Part shown: piece by piece, positions 1 through 8,444 of the stretch
How the letters are laid out: every line of letters starts with the position of its first letter
How positions within the stretch are numbered: position 1 is the first letter of the stretch
NCBI RefSeq assembly: GCF_013348805.1
Contig: NZ_CP054690.1
Coordinates: forward strand, 1,178,001 to 1,242,000
Reading direction: 5' to 3'
Source of the DNA: Rhodococcus sp. W8901
Lineage (GTDB): Bacteria > Actinomycetota > Actinomycetes > Mycobacteriales > Mycobacteriaceae
DNA length: 64,000 nucleotides
Program-made: the position numbers and the translations under genes
The notes under the pieces: model-generated
The model's input: only the letters and a program-made list of their open reading frames with translations
Databases searched by the model: none
What the model was told of the DNA's origin: nothing

Positions 1-455
1 GGGGCGATCGGATCCAGGCCGTGCCGGCGACGGTGATCGGCCGCGACGATCGTCGGCAGCACCGCCATCATGCGAAGCGCCTTCTCGCGGTTGGCCTTCG
101 GCGAGTTGTCCCACTCCTGCGGGTCTTCCGCGCCGAGGAAGCTGATCGCCGTGCGGACCACATCCATCGGATGGCAGTTGTCCGGCATCTTCGCCACGAG
201 CGAGAGCAGCGACCGGTCGGCGCGGCGGGCCGCCCGCTCACGCTGGCAGAACAGCTCGAGCTGGGCGTCCGAGGGCAGTTCGCCGTTCCACAGGAGGTAC
301 GCGACCTGCTCGAAGCTGCAGTTCGCGGCGAGATCCTGGACCGCGTAACCGCGGTAGGTCAGCGAGTTGGTCTCGGGTACGACCTTGGAGATCGCGGTGG
401 TGTCGACGACGACGCCGGCCAGGCCTTCGCAGATCGTCGGGACTGCATTCGTCAT
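1..455 (-). CDS. prpC: 2-methylcitrate synthase, partial (N-terminal part)
   Basis: This is the first 151 residues of a citrate-synthase-fold enzyme; the rest lies beyond base 1. The reading MTNAVPTICEGLAGVV, then ETNSLTYRGYAVQDLA and FEQVAYLLWNGELP, is typical of actinobacterial 2-methylcitrate synthase, which condenses propionyl-CoA with oxaloacetate in the methylcitrate cycle. The ATG at 455 is preceded by GGAGG and overlaps the stop codon of the upstream reading frame (ATGA), which suggests translational coupling to prpB in the ancestral prpDBC operon. That upstream gene is now only a fragment, so this gene probably lacks its original promoter. Ordinary citrate synthase is less likely because of the N-terminal sequence and the prpB-like neighbour. 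Confidence 0.85.
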   Translation of the reverse strand, partial: MTNAVPTICEGLAGVVVDTTAISKVVPETNSLTYRGYAVQDLAANCSFEQVAYLLWNGELPSDAQLELFCQRERAARRADRSLLSLVAKMPDNCHPMDVVRTAISFLGAEDPQEWDNSPKANREKALRMMAVLPTIVAADHRRRHGLDPIA

Positions 456-574
456 TGGTTCCCTCCGAGCATGAAGTTGAAGACTCCGGAATCGAACTCG
501 TTGTAGCGCTCGTACTCGAGCAGTTCGTACAGCCGGGAGCGGGTCTGCATCTGCTGCCGTACCCGCCGGCGTCG
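452..574 (-). pseudogene. 3' remnant of methylisocitrate lyase (prpB)
   Basis: About the last 37-40 codons of a methylisocitrate lyase remain, reading MQTRSRLYELLEYERYNEFD and then SGVFNF, and ending at the TGA that overlaps the prpC start. Upstream of about base 574 the reading frame stays open but its sequence (RLKWGWSRRRR) no longer looks like the enzyme. The DNA there becomes the promoter region of the divergent arsR gene. The family is normally about 300 residues, so the catalytic barrel is missing. I infer that the arsenic genes joined here by deletion or insertion. The assignment to prpB rests on remembered family sequence and on the prpB-prpC gene order. Confidence 0.6.
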
Positions 575-615
575 TGACCACCCCCACTTCAGGCGCTGAC
601 CGGTTGAATGTCTGA

Positions 616-637
616 TTCGATATCTGTCAATATTGAA
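616..637. promoter_or_regulatory. ArsR operator-like inverted repeat
   Basis: TTCGATAT and ATATTGAA form 8-base arms with one mismatch, separated by CTGTCA. The repeat lies immediately upstream of the arsR ATG at 640. ArsR-family repressors bind AT-rich dyads at this position, so autoregulation of the arsR-acr3-arsC operon is likely. Confidence 0.6.
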
Positions 638-639
638 GG

Positions 640-1011
640 ATGTCGAATCAAGATCCGGGCGACGCATGCTGTTCGCCGCTCGCGCGCACGCCACTGACCG
701 AGGACCGGGCCGGTGACCTGGCCCGTATGTTCAAGGCGCTCGGTGACCCGGTGCGGCTGCGGTTGCTGAGCCTGGTGGCCAGTCACGCCGGCGGCGAGGC
801 ATGCGTGTGCGACATCTCCGATACGTTCGACCTGTCGCAGCCGACCATCTCGCACCATCTCAAGGTGCTGCGCGAGGCGGGGCTGCTCGATTGCGAACGC
901 CGCGGAACCTGGGTGTACTACTGGGTGATTCCCGCTGCGTTGCGGCAGCTGTCGGAGGTACTCGTGGCGCAGGGTGGGCCGTCGCGGGCCTGTGCGGAGG
1001 TCACGGCGTGA
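640..1011 (+). CDS. arsR: ArsR-family arsenic-responsive repressor
   Basis: This is a 123-residue winged-helix repressor with the ArsR helix-turn-helix around residues 65-90 (TFDLSQPTISHHLKVLREAG). It has an As(III)-binding type C-x-C pair in ACVCDI, and an extra CC pair near the N-terminus (DACCSP). It should repress the operon until arsenite or antimonite binds. The start at 640 follows directly after the inverted repeat at 616-637. Its stop overlaps the GTG of acr3 (GTGA), so the two genes are translationally coupled. Confidence 0.9.
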   Translation: MSNQDPGDACCSPLARTPLTEDRAGDLARMFKALGDPVRLRLLSLVASHAGGEACVCDISDTFDLSQPTISHHLKVLREAGLLDCERRGTWVYYWVIPAALRQLSEVLVAQGGPSRACAEVTA

Positions 1012-2102
1012 GCGGGGCGACCAGCGTCCCGCAGCCCGCCGTGGTCGGCAGGCTCTCGACCCTGGATCGTTTCCTGCCGGTGTGGATCGGCGTCGCGATG
1101 GTCGTCGGCCTGCTGCTGGGCCGGATGATCCCGGGGCTCGGCGACGCGCTCGGCGCCGTCGAACTCGACGGGATCTCGCTGCCGATCGCGCTCGGCCTGC
1201 TGATCATGATGTACCCGGTGCTCGCGAAGGTGCGCTACGACCGCCTCGACACCGTGACCGGCGACCGCAAGATGCTGATCGGTTCCCTGCTGCTCAACTG
1301 GGTGCTGGGGCCGGCGCTGATGTTCGCCCTCGCCTGGCTGCTGCTGCCCGACCTGCCCGAGTACCGGACGGGCCTGATCATCGTCGGACTCGCCCGGTGC
1401 ATCGCGATGGTCATCATCTGGAACGACCTCGCCTGCGGCGACCGGGAGGCCGCCGCCGTCCTGGTCGCGATCAACTCGGTGTTCCAGGTGCTCATGTTCG
1501 CCGTCCTGGGCTGGTTCTACCTGTCGGTCCTGCCCGGCTGGCTGGGACTCGAGCAGACCACGATCGACACCTCGCCGTGGCAGATCGCGAAATCGGTGCT
1601 GATCTTCCTGGGCATCCCGCTGCTCGCCGGATTCCTCACCCGTCACTTCGGGGAGAAGACGAAGGGGCGCGAGTGGTACGAGTCGACGTTCCTGCCGAAG
1701 ATCGGCCCGTGGGCCCTCTACGGTCTGCTGTTCACCATCGTGATCCTCTTCGCGCTGCAGGGCGACCAGATCACCTCCCGGCCCCTGGACGTCGTGCGGA
1801 TCGCGCTGCCACTGCTGGCGTACTTCGCGATCATGTGGGGCGGCGGCTACGCCCTCGGTGCCGCGATGGGTCTGGGCTACGAGCGCACCACCACGCTCGC
1901 GTTCACCGCTGCCGGCAACAACTTCGAGCTCGCCATCGCCGTGGCCATCGCGACGTACGGGGCGTCGTCCGGTCAGGCGCTGGCCGGTGTCGTGGGGCCT
2001 CTGATCGAGGTGCCCGTGCTGGTCGGCCTCGTCTACGTGTCCCTCGCGCTCCGCACACGTTTCGCGGGGCACGTGCCCGCAGCAGCCCGGAAGGAGTCCT
2101 GA
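1008..2102 (+). CDS. acr3: Acr3-family arsenite efflux permease
   Basis: This is a 364-residue inner-membrane protein with about ten hydrophobic segments. The diagnostic Acr3 stretch GLARCIAMVIIWNDLACGD (near residue 130) contains the conserved membrane Cys. It exports As(OH)3 from the cytoplasm by a secondary mechanism. I chose the GTG at 1008, which overlaps the arsR stop. The frame is open further upstream, but there it only overlaps arsR. arsC follows 3 bases after its stop, which completes an arsR-acr3-arsC operon. Confidence 0.92.
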   Translation: MSGATSVPQPAVVGRLSTLDRFLPVWIGVAMVVGLLLGRMIPGLGDALGAVELDGISLPIALGLLIMMYPVLAKVRYDRLDTVTGDRKMLIGSLLLNWVLGPALMFALAWLLLPDLPEYRTGLIIVGLARCIAMVIIWNDLACGDREAAAVLVAINSVFQVLMFAVLGWFYLSVLPGWLGLEQTTIDTSPWQIAKSVLIFLGIPLLAGFLTRHFGEKTKGREWYESTFLPKIGPWALYGLLFTIVILFALQGDQITSRPLDVVRIALPLLAYFAIMWGGGYALGAAMGLGYERTTTLAFTAAGNNFELAIAVAIATYGASSGQALAGVVGPLIEVPVLVGLVYVSLALRTRFAGHVPAAARKES

Positions 2103-2105
2103 TTC

Positions 2106-2510
2106 GTGTCCACGACCCCGAGTGTGTTGTTCGTCTGCGTCCACAACGCCGGAAGATCACAGATGGCCGCAGCGTTCCTCGTCTACCTGGCGGGGGACAG
2201 GATCGAGGTGCGGTCGGCGGGCTCGGCTCCAGCCGAGTCGGTCAATCCCGCTGCCGTCCAGGCGATGGCCGAGGTCGGCATCGACATCTCGCGGCAGAGC
2301 CCGAAGATTCTCACGCCCGACGCCGTCGAGTCCTCCGACGTCGTGATCACGATGGGGTGCGGCGACACCTGCCCGGTGTTCCCCGGTGTCAGCTACCGCG
2401 ACTGGATGCTCGACGACCCGGCCGGGCAGGGCGTGGACGCGGTGCGCCCGATCCGCGACGAGATTCGGGCCCGGGTCGAGGCGCTGATCGCCGAACTGCT
2501 TCCGGGATAG
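2106..2510 (+). CDS. arsC: Arsenate reductase, low-molecular-weight phosphatase type
   Basis: This 134-residue cytosolic enzyme reduces arsenate to arsenite for export by Acr3. The P-loop CVHNAGRS places the nucleophilic Cys at residue 11 and the Arg at 17. Further cysteines at 85 and 89 in MGCGDTCPVF are the redox cysteines of this class. In actinobacteria such enzymes draw electrons from thioredoxin or mycothiol/mycoredoxin, and the sequence alone does not decide which. The start is GTG at 2106, just after the acr3 stop. Confidence 0.92.
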   Translation: MSTTPSVLFVCVHNAGRSQMAAAFLVYLAGDRIEVRSAGSAPAESVNPAAVQAMAEVGIDISRQSPKILTPDAVESSDVVITMGCGDTCPVFPGVSYRDWMLDDPAGQGVDAVRPIRDEIRARVEALIAELLPG

Positions 2511-2561
2511 CCCAAGTCGTCCATTGATCCCGGTGCACGACCAAACCTCTGCTACCTTACC

Positions 2562-2577
2562 AAGCAAGTGCTTGCTT
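2562..2577. promoter_or_regulatory. KstR2-type operator
   Basis: AAGCAAGTGCTTGCTT has two 7-base arms around TG. It fits the KstR2 consensus AnCAAGnnCTTGnT, which controls the steroid C/D-ring (HIP) catabolic regulon in mycobacteria and rhodococci. It lies about 95 bases upstream of the ipdC-like gene, next to a TACCTT sequence that could be the -10 element. Confidence 0.8.
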
Positions 2578-2669
2578 TGGGAGATCGAGGGGGATGGGAT
2601 GCTCACGCTTGTCCGTGCAGTCGTGATCGGGTCGGACGTGCGCGTTCGGGTGGCTGAGGGGGTGCGGTC

Positions 2670-3725
2670 GTGACACTGAAGACGAGGATCACCGAACTGG
2701 TCGGCGTCGAGCATCCGGTCGTGCAGACCGGCATGGGGTGGGTGTCCGGATCCCGACTGGTCACCGCGACCGCTCGGGCCGGCGGGCTCGGCATTCTCGC
2801 GTCGGCGACGATGACCTACGACGAACTGGCCACGGCGATCCGGGATGTCAAGGAGCGCACCGATGCTCCGTTCGGTGTCAATCTGCGCGCCGACGCCGAG
2901 GATGCACAGAAGCGGGTCGACCTGATCATCCGCGAGGGCGTGCGGGTCGCGTCGTTCGCGTTGGCCCCGCGCGAGGAGATGATCGCTCGGTTCAAAGAGG
3001 CCGGCGTGGTGGTGATTCCGTCCGTCGGCGCCGCGCGCCACGCCGAGAAGGTGGCGCGTTGGGGTGCAGATGCGGTGATCGTGCAGGGCGGCGAGGGTGG
3101 TGGCCACACAGGTGGTGTCGCCACCAGCCTTCTGTTGCCCTCGGTGCTGGACGCCGTGGACATACCGGTGATTGCTTCGGGAGGCTTCTTCGACGGCCGC
3201 GGTCTCGCGTCCGCGTTGGCCTGCGGTGCTTCGGGTATCGCGATGGGGACGCGATTCCTGCTGACGAAGGAGAGCACCGTCCCGGAGTCCGTGAAACGGG
3301 AGTATCTGGCCCGTGGGCTGAATGACACCGTCGTCACGACGAAGGTCGACGGGATCCCGCACCGGGTGTTGCGCACCGAACTCGTCGATGCACTGGAACG
3401 CACCCGGGGCGCCCGCGCGTTGGCGCACGCGGCCGTCAACACCGTCAGGTTCCGGAAGCTGACCGGCATCTCGTGGCGATCGATGATCGCCGAAGGCCTC
3501 ACCATGGTGCGATCCGGTGATCGCACCCTGTCCCAGCTGATGATGTCGGCGAACAGTCCGATGCTGTTGCGGGCAGGGCTCGTCGAGGGCAACGCTCGCG
3601 CGGGCGTCCTCGCCTCCGGTCAGGTGGTCGGAATGATCGACGATCTTCCGAGTGTGGCCGAGTTGATCGACGAGATCGTGAGCCGAGCCGAGCGATGCCT
3701 CGACGAACTCGAGAAGGTCCGCTAG
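2670..3725 (+). CDS. ipdC: IpdC-like flavin enzyme of the nitronate monooxygenase family
   Basis: This is a 351-residue FMN-binding TIM-barrel protein of the 2-nitropropane dioxygenase/NMO superfamily. The sequence closely tracks M. tuberculosis Rv3553 (IpdC) from its start (MTLKTRITELVGVEHPVVQT), through the flavin-site motif VQGGEGGGHTGG and IASGGFFDGRG, to the C-terminal GVLASGQV. IpdC acts in degradation of steroid rings C and D. The KstR2 box upstream supports that role. The gene stands alone here among arsenic genes, not inside an ipd/kstR2 cluster, so it may be a dispersed member or a second copy. The start is GTG at 2670. Confidence 0.82.
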   Translation: MTLKTRITELVGVEHPVVQTGMGWVSGSRLVTATARAGGLGILASATMTYDELATAIRDVKERTDAPFGVNLRADAEDAQKRVDLIIREGVRVASFALAPREEMIARFKEAGVVVIPSVGAARHAEKVARWGADAVIVQGGEGGGHTGGVATSLLLPSVLDAVDIPVIASGGFFDGRGLASALACGASGIAMGTRFLLTKESTVPESVKREYLARGLNDTVVTTKVDGIPHRVLRTELVDALERTRGARALAHAAVNTVRFRKLTGISWRSMIAEGLTMVRSGDRTLSQLMMSANSPMLLRAGLVEGNARAGVLASGQVVGMIDDLPSVAELIDEIVSRAERCLDELEKVR

Positions 3726-3768
3726 GTCCAGGGAAACCGGCGGTGATGCGATCCGGTCCGATACGTGT

Positions 3769-4236
3769 TCAGCAACAGGGGGATTCGCCAGCCGGCGCCT
3801 CGTCGGCAGAGGTGCCGCAGCACACCCCGCTGTCGGTGTTGGACGGATGCTGCGGGCTCGAGCCGAAGGTGTCCGAGTCGGCGAGGACCGTGTAGACCTC
3901 CCACTTCTCGCCCGCCGGACCGGTGACCCACACCTTGTCCTGCGTGGCGAAACAGCAGGTGGTGCCGATCTCCTCGTCGGTGAACAGGCCCTCGCCGGTC
4001 AGTCGGGCGATCTCCTCGTGAACCTTGGTGCTGGACTCGACCTCGACGCCCAGGTGGTTGAGGGTGCCGCCCTTGCCCGGATTTTCGAGCAGTACCAGCT
4101 TGAGTGGGGGTTCGACGATCGCGAAGTTCGCGTAGCCGGGCTTGACCTTCGCGGGCTCGGTGCCGAACAGCTTGGAGTAGAACGTGATCGCCTCCTGCAG
4201 GTCGTCGACGTTGAGAGCGAGCTGGGCGCGTGACAT
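3769..4236 (-). CDS. arsI: ArsI/CadI-like vicinal-oxygen-chelate dioxygenase
   Basis: This 155-residue VOC-fold protein is very like M. tuberculosis CadI (MSRAQLALNVDDLQEAITFY). Family members with a vicinal Cys pair in GTTCCFATQ are C-As lyases (ArsI), which use Fe(II) and O2 to demethylate trivalent organoarsenicals. The likely metal ligands are an early position in the first strand, His in LNHLGVEV, and Glu in EKWEVYT. A Cys-containing tail (CCGTS, SPCC) may also bind metal. I start at the ATG at 4236, not the ATG 12 bases upstream, because MSRAQ is the conserved N-terminus. It is divergent from a second arsR, which probably controls it. Confidence 0.85.
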   Translation of the reverse strand: MSRAQLALNVDDLQEAITFYSKLFGTEPAKVKPGYANFAIVEPPLKLVLLENPGKGGTLNHLGVEVESSTKVHEEIARLTGEGLFTDEEIGTTCCFATQDKVWVTGPAGEKWEVYTVLADSDTFGSSPQHPSNTDSGVCCGTSADEAPAGESPCC

Positions 4237-4330
4237 GACAGCCTCCACTTATGCGACATATATCGAATTACCGACTTCGAGAGTGCCCACCTTTTCGACA
4301 TAAGTCAAGTAAGTGGTTACGATCGTTGTC

Positions 4331-4696
4331 ATGCCCAAGACGCTGCCGATGGTCGATGTCAGTGCCCCGATCTGCTGCGCTCCCGTCTCGGCGGGCCCGA
4401 TGGGCGACGAGGCGGCGCTGCAACTCGCACTGCGGCTGAAGGCTCTCGCCGACCCGGTCCGGATCAAGCTCATGTCGATCCTGCTCACCGCGGACGGCGG
4501 CGAGGTGTGTACGTGCGACCTGGCCACCGGTGTCGGCCTCGCGGAGTCGACCGTCAGTCATCACCTCGGCCAGCTCAAGAAGGCCGGGATGGTCGAGCGC
4601 ACCCGCCGCGGCATGAATGTCTTCTACCGTGCACAGGCCGAGGCGCTCGACGCGCTGCGAGTGGTGCTGGACCCGAACTGCTGCGTTCGGCCCTGA
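4331..4696 (+). CDS. Second ArsR-family metalloregulator
   Basis: This is a 121-residue ArsR/SmtB repressor with a helix-turn-helix around residues 70-95 (GLAESTVSHHLGQLKKAG). Possible thiol ligands are CC near residue 16 (APICCAP), CTCD near residue 59, and CC at the C-terminus (PNCC). It resembles the regulator next to cadI in M. tuberculosis (Rv2642). It is divergent from the arsI-like gene across about 95 bases that include AT-rich half-sites, and it probably controls both. The ATG at 4331 is preferred over an in-frame ATG at 4313. Confidence 0.85.
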   Translation: MPKTLPMVDVSAPICCAPVSAGPMGDEAALQLALRLKALADPVRIKLMSILLTADGGEVCTCDLATGVGLAESTVSHHLGQLKKAGMVERTRRGMNVFYRAQAEALDALRVVLDPNCCVRP

Positions 4697-4793
4697 CCGC
4701 GGGGTGCGCGCGATCGGGGAGCCCCGGCGCTGCAGCGCGCGTTACAGTGGACCGAGCCGTGTTACCGCGTTTCTCGATCGCGAGGAGTCTGCC

Positions 4794-5675
4794 GTGGACG
4801 TCGGATTTCTGGGCATGGGCACGATGGGGCAACCGATGGCGCGCAATCTCGCCCGCGCCGGACATGCCGTGAAGGTGTGGAATCGCACTCCCGGTAGGGC
4901 TGCGGGTGTGGTCGACTACGGAGCCACCGAAGTGTCGGCGGTGTCGGATGCGCTGCACCAGCCGGTGGTGTTCAGCTCACTCGCCGACGACCGGGCGTTC
5001 GCGGACGCGGTGCTGTCGGTGCCGTCGCTGCAGGCCGCGCAGCCCGGTTCGGTGCACGTCAATCTGGCGACCGTGAGCCCGGGGATGTCGACGGAGGCGG
5101 TATCGGCGTTGGGGGAGAGGGGGATCCGCTACGTCGCCGCGCCGGTGTTCGGCCGGGCGGAGGTCGCCGAGGCGGGAGAGCTCACGGTGCTCGCCGCCGG
5201 TGATCCCACCGCGGTGGACGAGGTGGCCCCGCTGCTCGCGGTGATCGGGCGTCGGACGTGGCGGATCGGTGACGATCCGAAGCAGGCCAACGTCGTCAAG
5301 ATCCTCGGAAACTATCTGATCGCCAACGCGATCCAGGCGATGGCCGAGGCGACGACGGTGGCGGAGAAGGTGGGCGGTTCGCCCGAGCTGTTGATGGAGG
5401 TCATGAACGACAGCCTCTTCCCGGGCGGCGTCTACGGCGGTTACGGGAAGATGATCGCGCAGCGCAACTACGAGCCCGCCGGTTTCCGGCTCACGCTGGG
5501 CCTCAAGGATGTTCGACTGGCGCTGTCGGAGGCGCGCGATGCCCGGATCGGCCTGCTGTTCGGCAGCGCGCTCGAGAATGTGTTCCTCGACGCGCTCGCG
5601 CACGGGCAGGCCGACCAGGACTGGTCCGCGATCACCGAGTCCACCCGGCGCCGGGCCGGTTTGACGAACGACTGA
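4794..5675 (+). CDS. NAD(P)-dependent beta-hydroxyacid dehydrogenase
   Basis: This is a 293-residue member of the 3-hydroxyisobutyrate dehydrogenase/glyoxylate reductase/6-phosphogluconate superfamily. It has an N-terminal Rossmann motif (GFLGMGTMGQPMARNL), a substrate-binding motif near residue 118 (APVFGRAEVAEAGELTVLAAG), and the catalytic Lys region (QANVVKILGNYLIA). The substrate cannot be told from sequence; imine reductases and gamma-hydroxybutyrate dehydrogenases share this fold. The GTG at 4794 has GAGGAG 6 bases upstream and begins directly at the Rossmann strand. Confidence 0.8.
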   Translation: MDVGFLGMGTMGQPMARNLARAGHAVKVWNRTPGRAAGVVDYGATEVSAVSDALHQPVVFSSLADDRAFADAVLSVPSLQAAQPGSVHVNLATVSPGMSTEAVSALGERGIRYVAAPVFGRAEVAEAGELTVLAAGDPTAVDEVAPLLAVIGRRTWRIGDDPKQANVVKILGNYLIANAIQAMAEATTVAEKVGGSPELLMEVMNDSLFPGGVYGGYGKMIAQRNYEPAGFRLTLGLKDVRLALSEARDARIGLLFGSALENVFLDALAHGQADQDWSAITESTRRRAGLTND

Positions 5676-5684
5676 GGCGGTCGC

Positions 5685-5996
5685 TCAGCCGACGGCCGCG
5701 GCCTGCCCCGCCCATGCCGACGCCGGCCCCTCGTCGCCGTGGAGCACGAAGTCGATGTCGATCTCCTGCACGTCCGGGCGGTGCGCGCGAATCGTGTAGG
5801 CGCGCATCCACGGACGGATGTCGTCGGGCATCGCGAGATACGTGCGGTGCCAGGTCATGATGTCGTCGTCATCGGGTCGCGGCGGCACCTCGGGCTCGCT
5901 GTCGGTGCGGGAGAAGAACAACTTGACCTGCTGGTCGGGGGAGACCGAGCTGAAGCGGTGGAGGTCTGTGCCGCAGAAGGTGAGCCTGCCGTAACT
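5685..5996 (-). pseudogene. Remnant of a siderophore-interacting FAD-binding protein
   Basis: About 100 codons read like the FAD-binding half of ViuB-type siderophore-interacting proteins: SYGRLTFCGTDLHRFSSV, MRAYTIRAHRPDV (the flavin motif), and DIDFVLHGDEGPASAWA. The family is about 250-290 residues. Here the N-terminus is replaced by the metE terminator and no ATG or GTG precedes the homology. A stop follows just after the WAGQA segment, so the NAD(P)H-binding half is absent. It is a broken gene, although a short 78-residue product from the TTG at 5921 cannot be excluded. Confidence 0.65.
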
Positions 5997-6002
5997 GGGT
6001 GT

Positions 6003-6038
6003 CCGGGCGCACCCCCGTCGGATCGGGGGTGCGCCCGG
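6003..6038 (-). terminator. Intrinsic terminator of metE
   Basis: CCGGGCGCACCCCC (6003-6016) pairs perfectly with GGGGGTGCGCCCGG (6025-6038) around an 8-base loop, 7 bases past the metE stop codon. Confidence 0.8.
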
Positions 6039-6044
6039 AGCTAC

Positions 6045-8306
6045 CTAGATCGCGGCGCGCACCACGTGCGCCGCCTCGACGAGGTTGCGCAGCGACGCCT
6101 CCACCTCGACGGGCCCGCGGGTCTTGAGGCCGCAGTCCGGATTGACCCACAGGCGCTCGGACGGCACCGCCTTGAGCGCGGCCCGCAGCGACCCGGCGAT
6201 CTCGTCGACCGACGGAACGCGCGGCGAGTGGATGTCGTAGACGCCCGGCCCGACACCGAGGTCGAAGCCGACCGCGTTGAGGTCGTCGAGCACCTCCATG
6301 CGCGAGCGAGCGGCCTCGATCGAGGTGACGTCGGCGTCCAGGCCGGCGATCGCCCCGATCACCTCGCCGAACTCGGAGTAGCACAGGTGGGTGTGCACGG
6401 ACGTCGAGTCCTCGATGCCCGACGTCGCCAGCCGGAACGCCCCGACCGCCCAGTCCAGGTAGGCCGGCTGGTCCACCGCGCGCAGCGGCAGCAGTTCGCG
6501 CAGCGCCGGCTCGTCGACCTGGATGACCTGTGCGCCCGACTTCTCGAGGTCGACCGTCTCGTCCCGAATCGCGAGCGCGATCTGATCGGCCGACTCCGCA
6601 AGCGGTTGGTCGTCGCGCACGAACGACCATGCCAGGATCGTCACCGGGCCGGTGAGCATGCCCTTGACCGGCTTTGCGGTGAGGGACTGTGCGTACGACG
6701 TCCAGTCGACGGTCATCGGCCGCGGACGGCGGACGTCGCCGAACAGGATCGGCGGACGCACGCAGCGGCTGCCGTACGACTGCACCCACCCGTTCACGGT
6801 CGCGGAGAAGCCGTCGAGCTGCTCGGCGAAGTACTGCACCATGTCGTTGCGCTCGGGCTCGCCGTGCACCAGCACGTCCAGGCCCAGCTTCTCCTGCAAC
6901 GCAACCACATCGGCGATCTCGGACTGCATCCGCCGCACGTACTCGGCGTCGTCGATCTCGCCTTTGCGCAGCGCCGCGCGGGCGACCCGGATGGCGGTGG
7001 TCTGCGGGTACGAGCCGATCGTGGTGGTGGGCAGCGGGGGCAGCGGCAGCACCGCGGACTGGGCCGCACGACGCTCGGCGGCCGGGCTGCGCCGACGGTC
7101 CGCGTCGGACAGTGCGGCGAGCCGGTCGCGGATCGCCTCGTCGTGCAGACGCGGGTCGGCTACGCGGGTGGCCGCCGCTGCGCGGGCGTCGGTCAGCTCG
7201 GCGGTGATGGCGTCGCGGCCCGACTGCACGCCGGTAGCCAGTGTGGCGACCTCCTTGATCTTCTCGGCACCGAAGGTCAGCCACGACCGCAGCGCGCGAT
7301 CCAGGCCGTCCTCGCCGTCGAGGGTGTACGGGACGTGGAGCAGCGAGCACGACGTGGAGACGGCCACCGAACCGGCGCGCTCGCGCAGGGCCTCGAGGGC
7401 GTCGAGCGAACCGTCGAGATCATTGCGCCAGATGTTGCGGCCGTCGACCACACCGGCGACGACGTGCTTGCGCTCGAGGCCCGGGGTCGCGATCACGGAA
7501 TCGAGCGAGCCCGCGACCAGGTCCACGGCCAGCCCCTCGACACCGGTCTCGGCGAGTACCGGCAGCGCCGGACCCAGGTCGCCGAAGTACGACGCCAGCA
7601 GGATCGCCGGACGGCGATCGAGCGCCGACAGGCGGTTGTACACCGCGCCGACCGCGGCGATCTCGGCGTCGGTGCGGTCCGCGACCAGGGCCGGCTCGTC
7701 GATCTGCACCCACTCGACGCCCGCGTCCTCGAGACGCGCCAGCAGATCGGCGTACAGCGCCACGATCTCGTCGAGGCGATCCAGCGGAGCTCCGCCCTCG
7801 AACTTGGACAGCAGCAGGAACGTGACCGGTCCGATCACGACGGGTCGGACCGGAACACCCAGCGCCAGTGCCTCGTTCACCTCGCCGAGCACCTTCGACG
7901 GGTCGAGCGTGAAGACGGTGTCCGGGGTGATCTCGGGGACCAGATAGTGGTAGTTGGTGTCGAACCACTTCGTCATCTCGAGCGGCGTCACGGTCGCGTT
8001 GCCGCGGGCGGCGGCGAAGTAGCGGTCCAGTGCGTTGTCGATCCCGGCGACCCGCTCCGGCAGCGCGCCGAGCATGACGGCGGTGTCCAGCATCTGGTCG
8101 TAGTACGAGAAGACGTTGACCGGCACGGAGTCGATGCCGGCGTCGACCAGTTCGGTCCAGGTCTGCCTGCGCAGATCCTTCGCCACGGTCTCGAGTGCGG
8201 CGGCGTCGAGGTTCCCGGCCCAGTAGGACTCGACGGCCTTCTTCAGTTCGCGCCGGGGCCCGATGCGCGGGGAGCCCAGCACGGTTGCGGTGAAAGCGAA
8301 TGTCAC
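6045..8306 (-). CDS. metE: Cobalamin-independent methionine synthase
   Basis: This 753-residue cytosolic zinc enzyme transfers a methyl group from 5-methyl-THF-polyglutamate to homocysteine. It closely matches the M. tuberculosis protein in length and motifs: [12 protein letters not shown] at the N-terminus, [19 protein letters not shown] at the start of the second barrel, and the zinc ligands in [11 protein letters not shown] and NPDCGLKTR. The GTG at 8306 is chosen because GGAG lies 6 bases upstream and homology begins there. The open frame to 8387 only runs into the leader. A cobalamin riboswitch precedes it, so expression should fall when B12 is available for MetH. Confidence 0.95.
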   Translation of the reverse strand: MTFAFTATVLGSPRIGPRRELKKAVESYWAGNLDAAALETVAKDLRRQTWTELVDAGIDSVPVNVFSYYDQMLDTAVMLGALPERVAGIDNALDRYFAAARGNATVTPLEMTKWFDTNYHYLVPEITPDTVFTLDPSKVLGEVNEALALGVPVRPVVIGPVTFLLLSKFEGGAPLDRLDEIVALYADLLARLEDAGVEWVQIDEPALVADRTDAEIAAVGAVYNRLSALDRRPAILLASYFGDLGPALPVLAETGVEGLAVDLVAGSLDSVIATPGLERKHVVAGVVDGRNIWRNDLDGSLDALEALRERAGSVAVSTSCSLLHVPYTLDGEDGLDRALRSWLTFGAEKIKEVATLATGVQSGRDAITAELTDARAAAATRVADPRLHDEAIRDRLAALSDADRRRSPAAERRAAQSAVLPLPPLPTTTIGSYPQTTAIRVARAALRKGEIDDAEYVRRMQSEIADVVALQEKLGLDVLVHGEPERNDMVQYFAEQLDGFSATVNGWVQSYGSRCVRPPILFGDVRRPRPMTVDWTSYAQSLTAKPVKGMLTGPVTILAWSFVRDDQPLAESADQIALAIRDETVDLEKSGAQVIQVDEPALRELLPLRAVDQPAYLDWAVGAFRLATSGIEDSTSVHTHLCYSEFGEVIGAIAGLDADVTSIEAARSRMEVLDDLNAVGFDLGVGPGVYDIHSPRVPSVDEIAGSLRAALKAVPSERLWVNPDCGLKTRGPVEVEASLRNLVEAAHVVRAAI

Positions 8307-8444
8307 GGTGTTCTCCAGTTGCTCACAGCGTGGATGGCCACCACCGGCAGACGAGAACAGACCGAGCCCCTGGTGTGCGTCCGCCAACGGGGCAGCACGA
8401 AGTACCGAGCTGATCTACTCGCCTTTTCCTCGAGGCGGTGGACC

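Noticed and set aside
918-2144. A 408-codon frame opposite the acr3 gene
   Set aside because: It is rich in His, Gln, Asp and Glu, as expected from reading an antisense GC-rich membrane gene, and has no start site of note.
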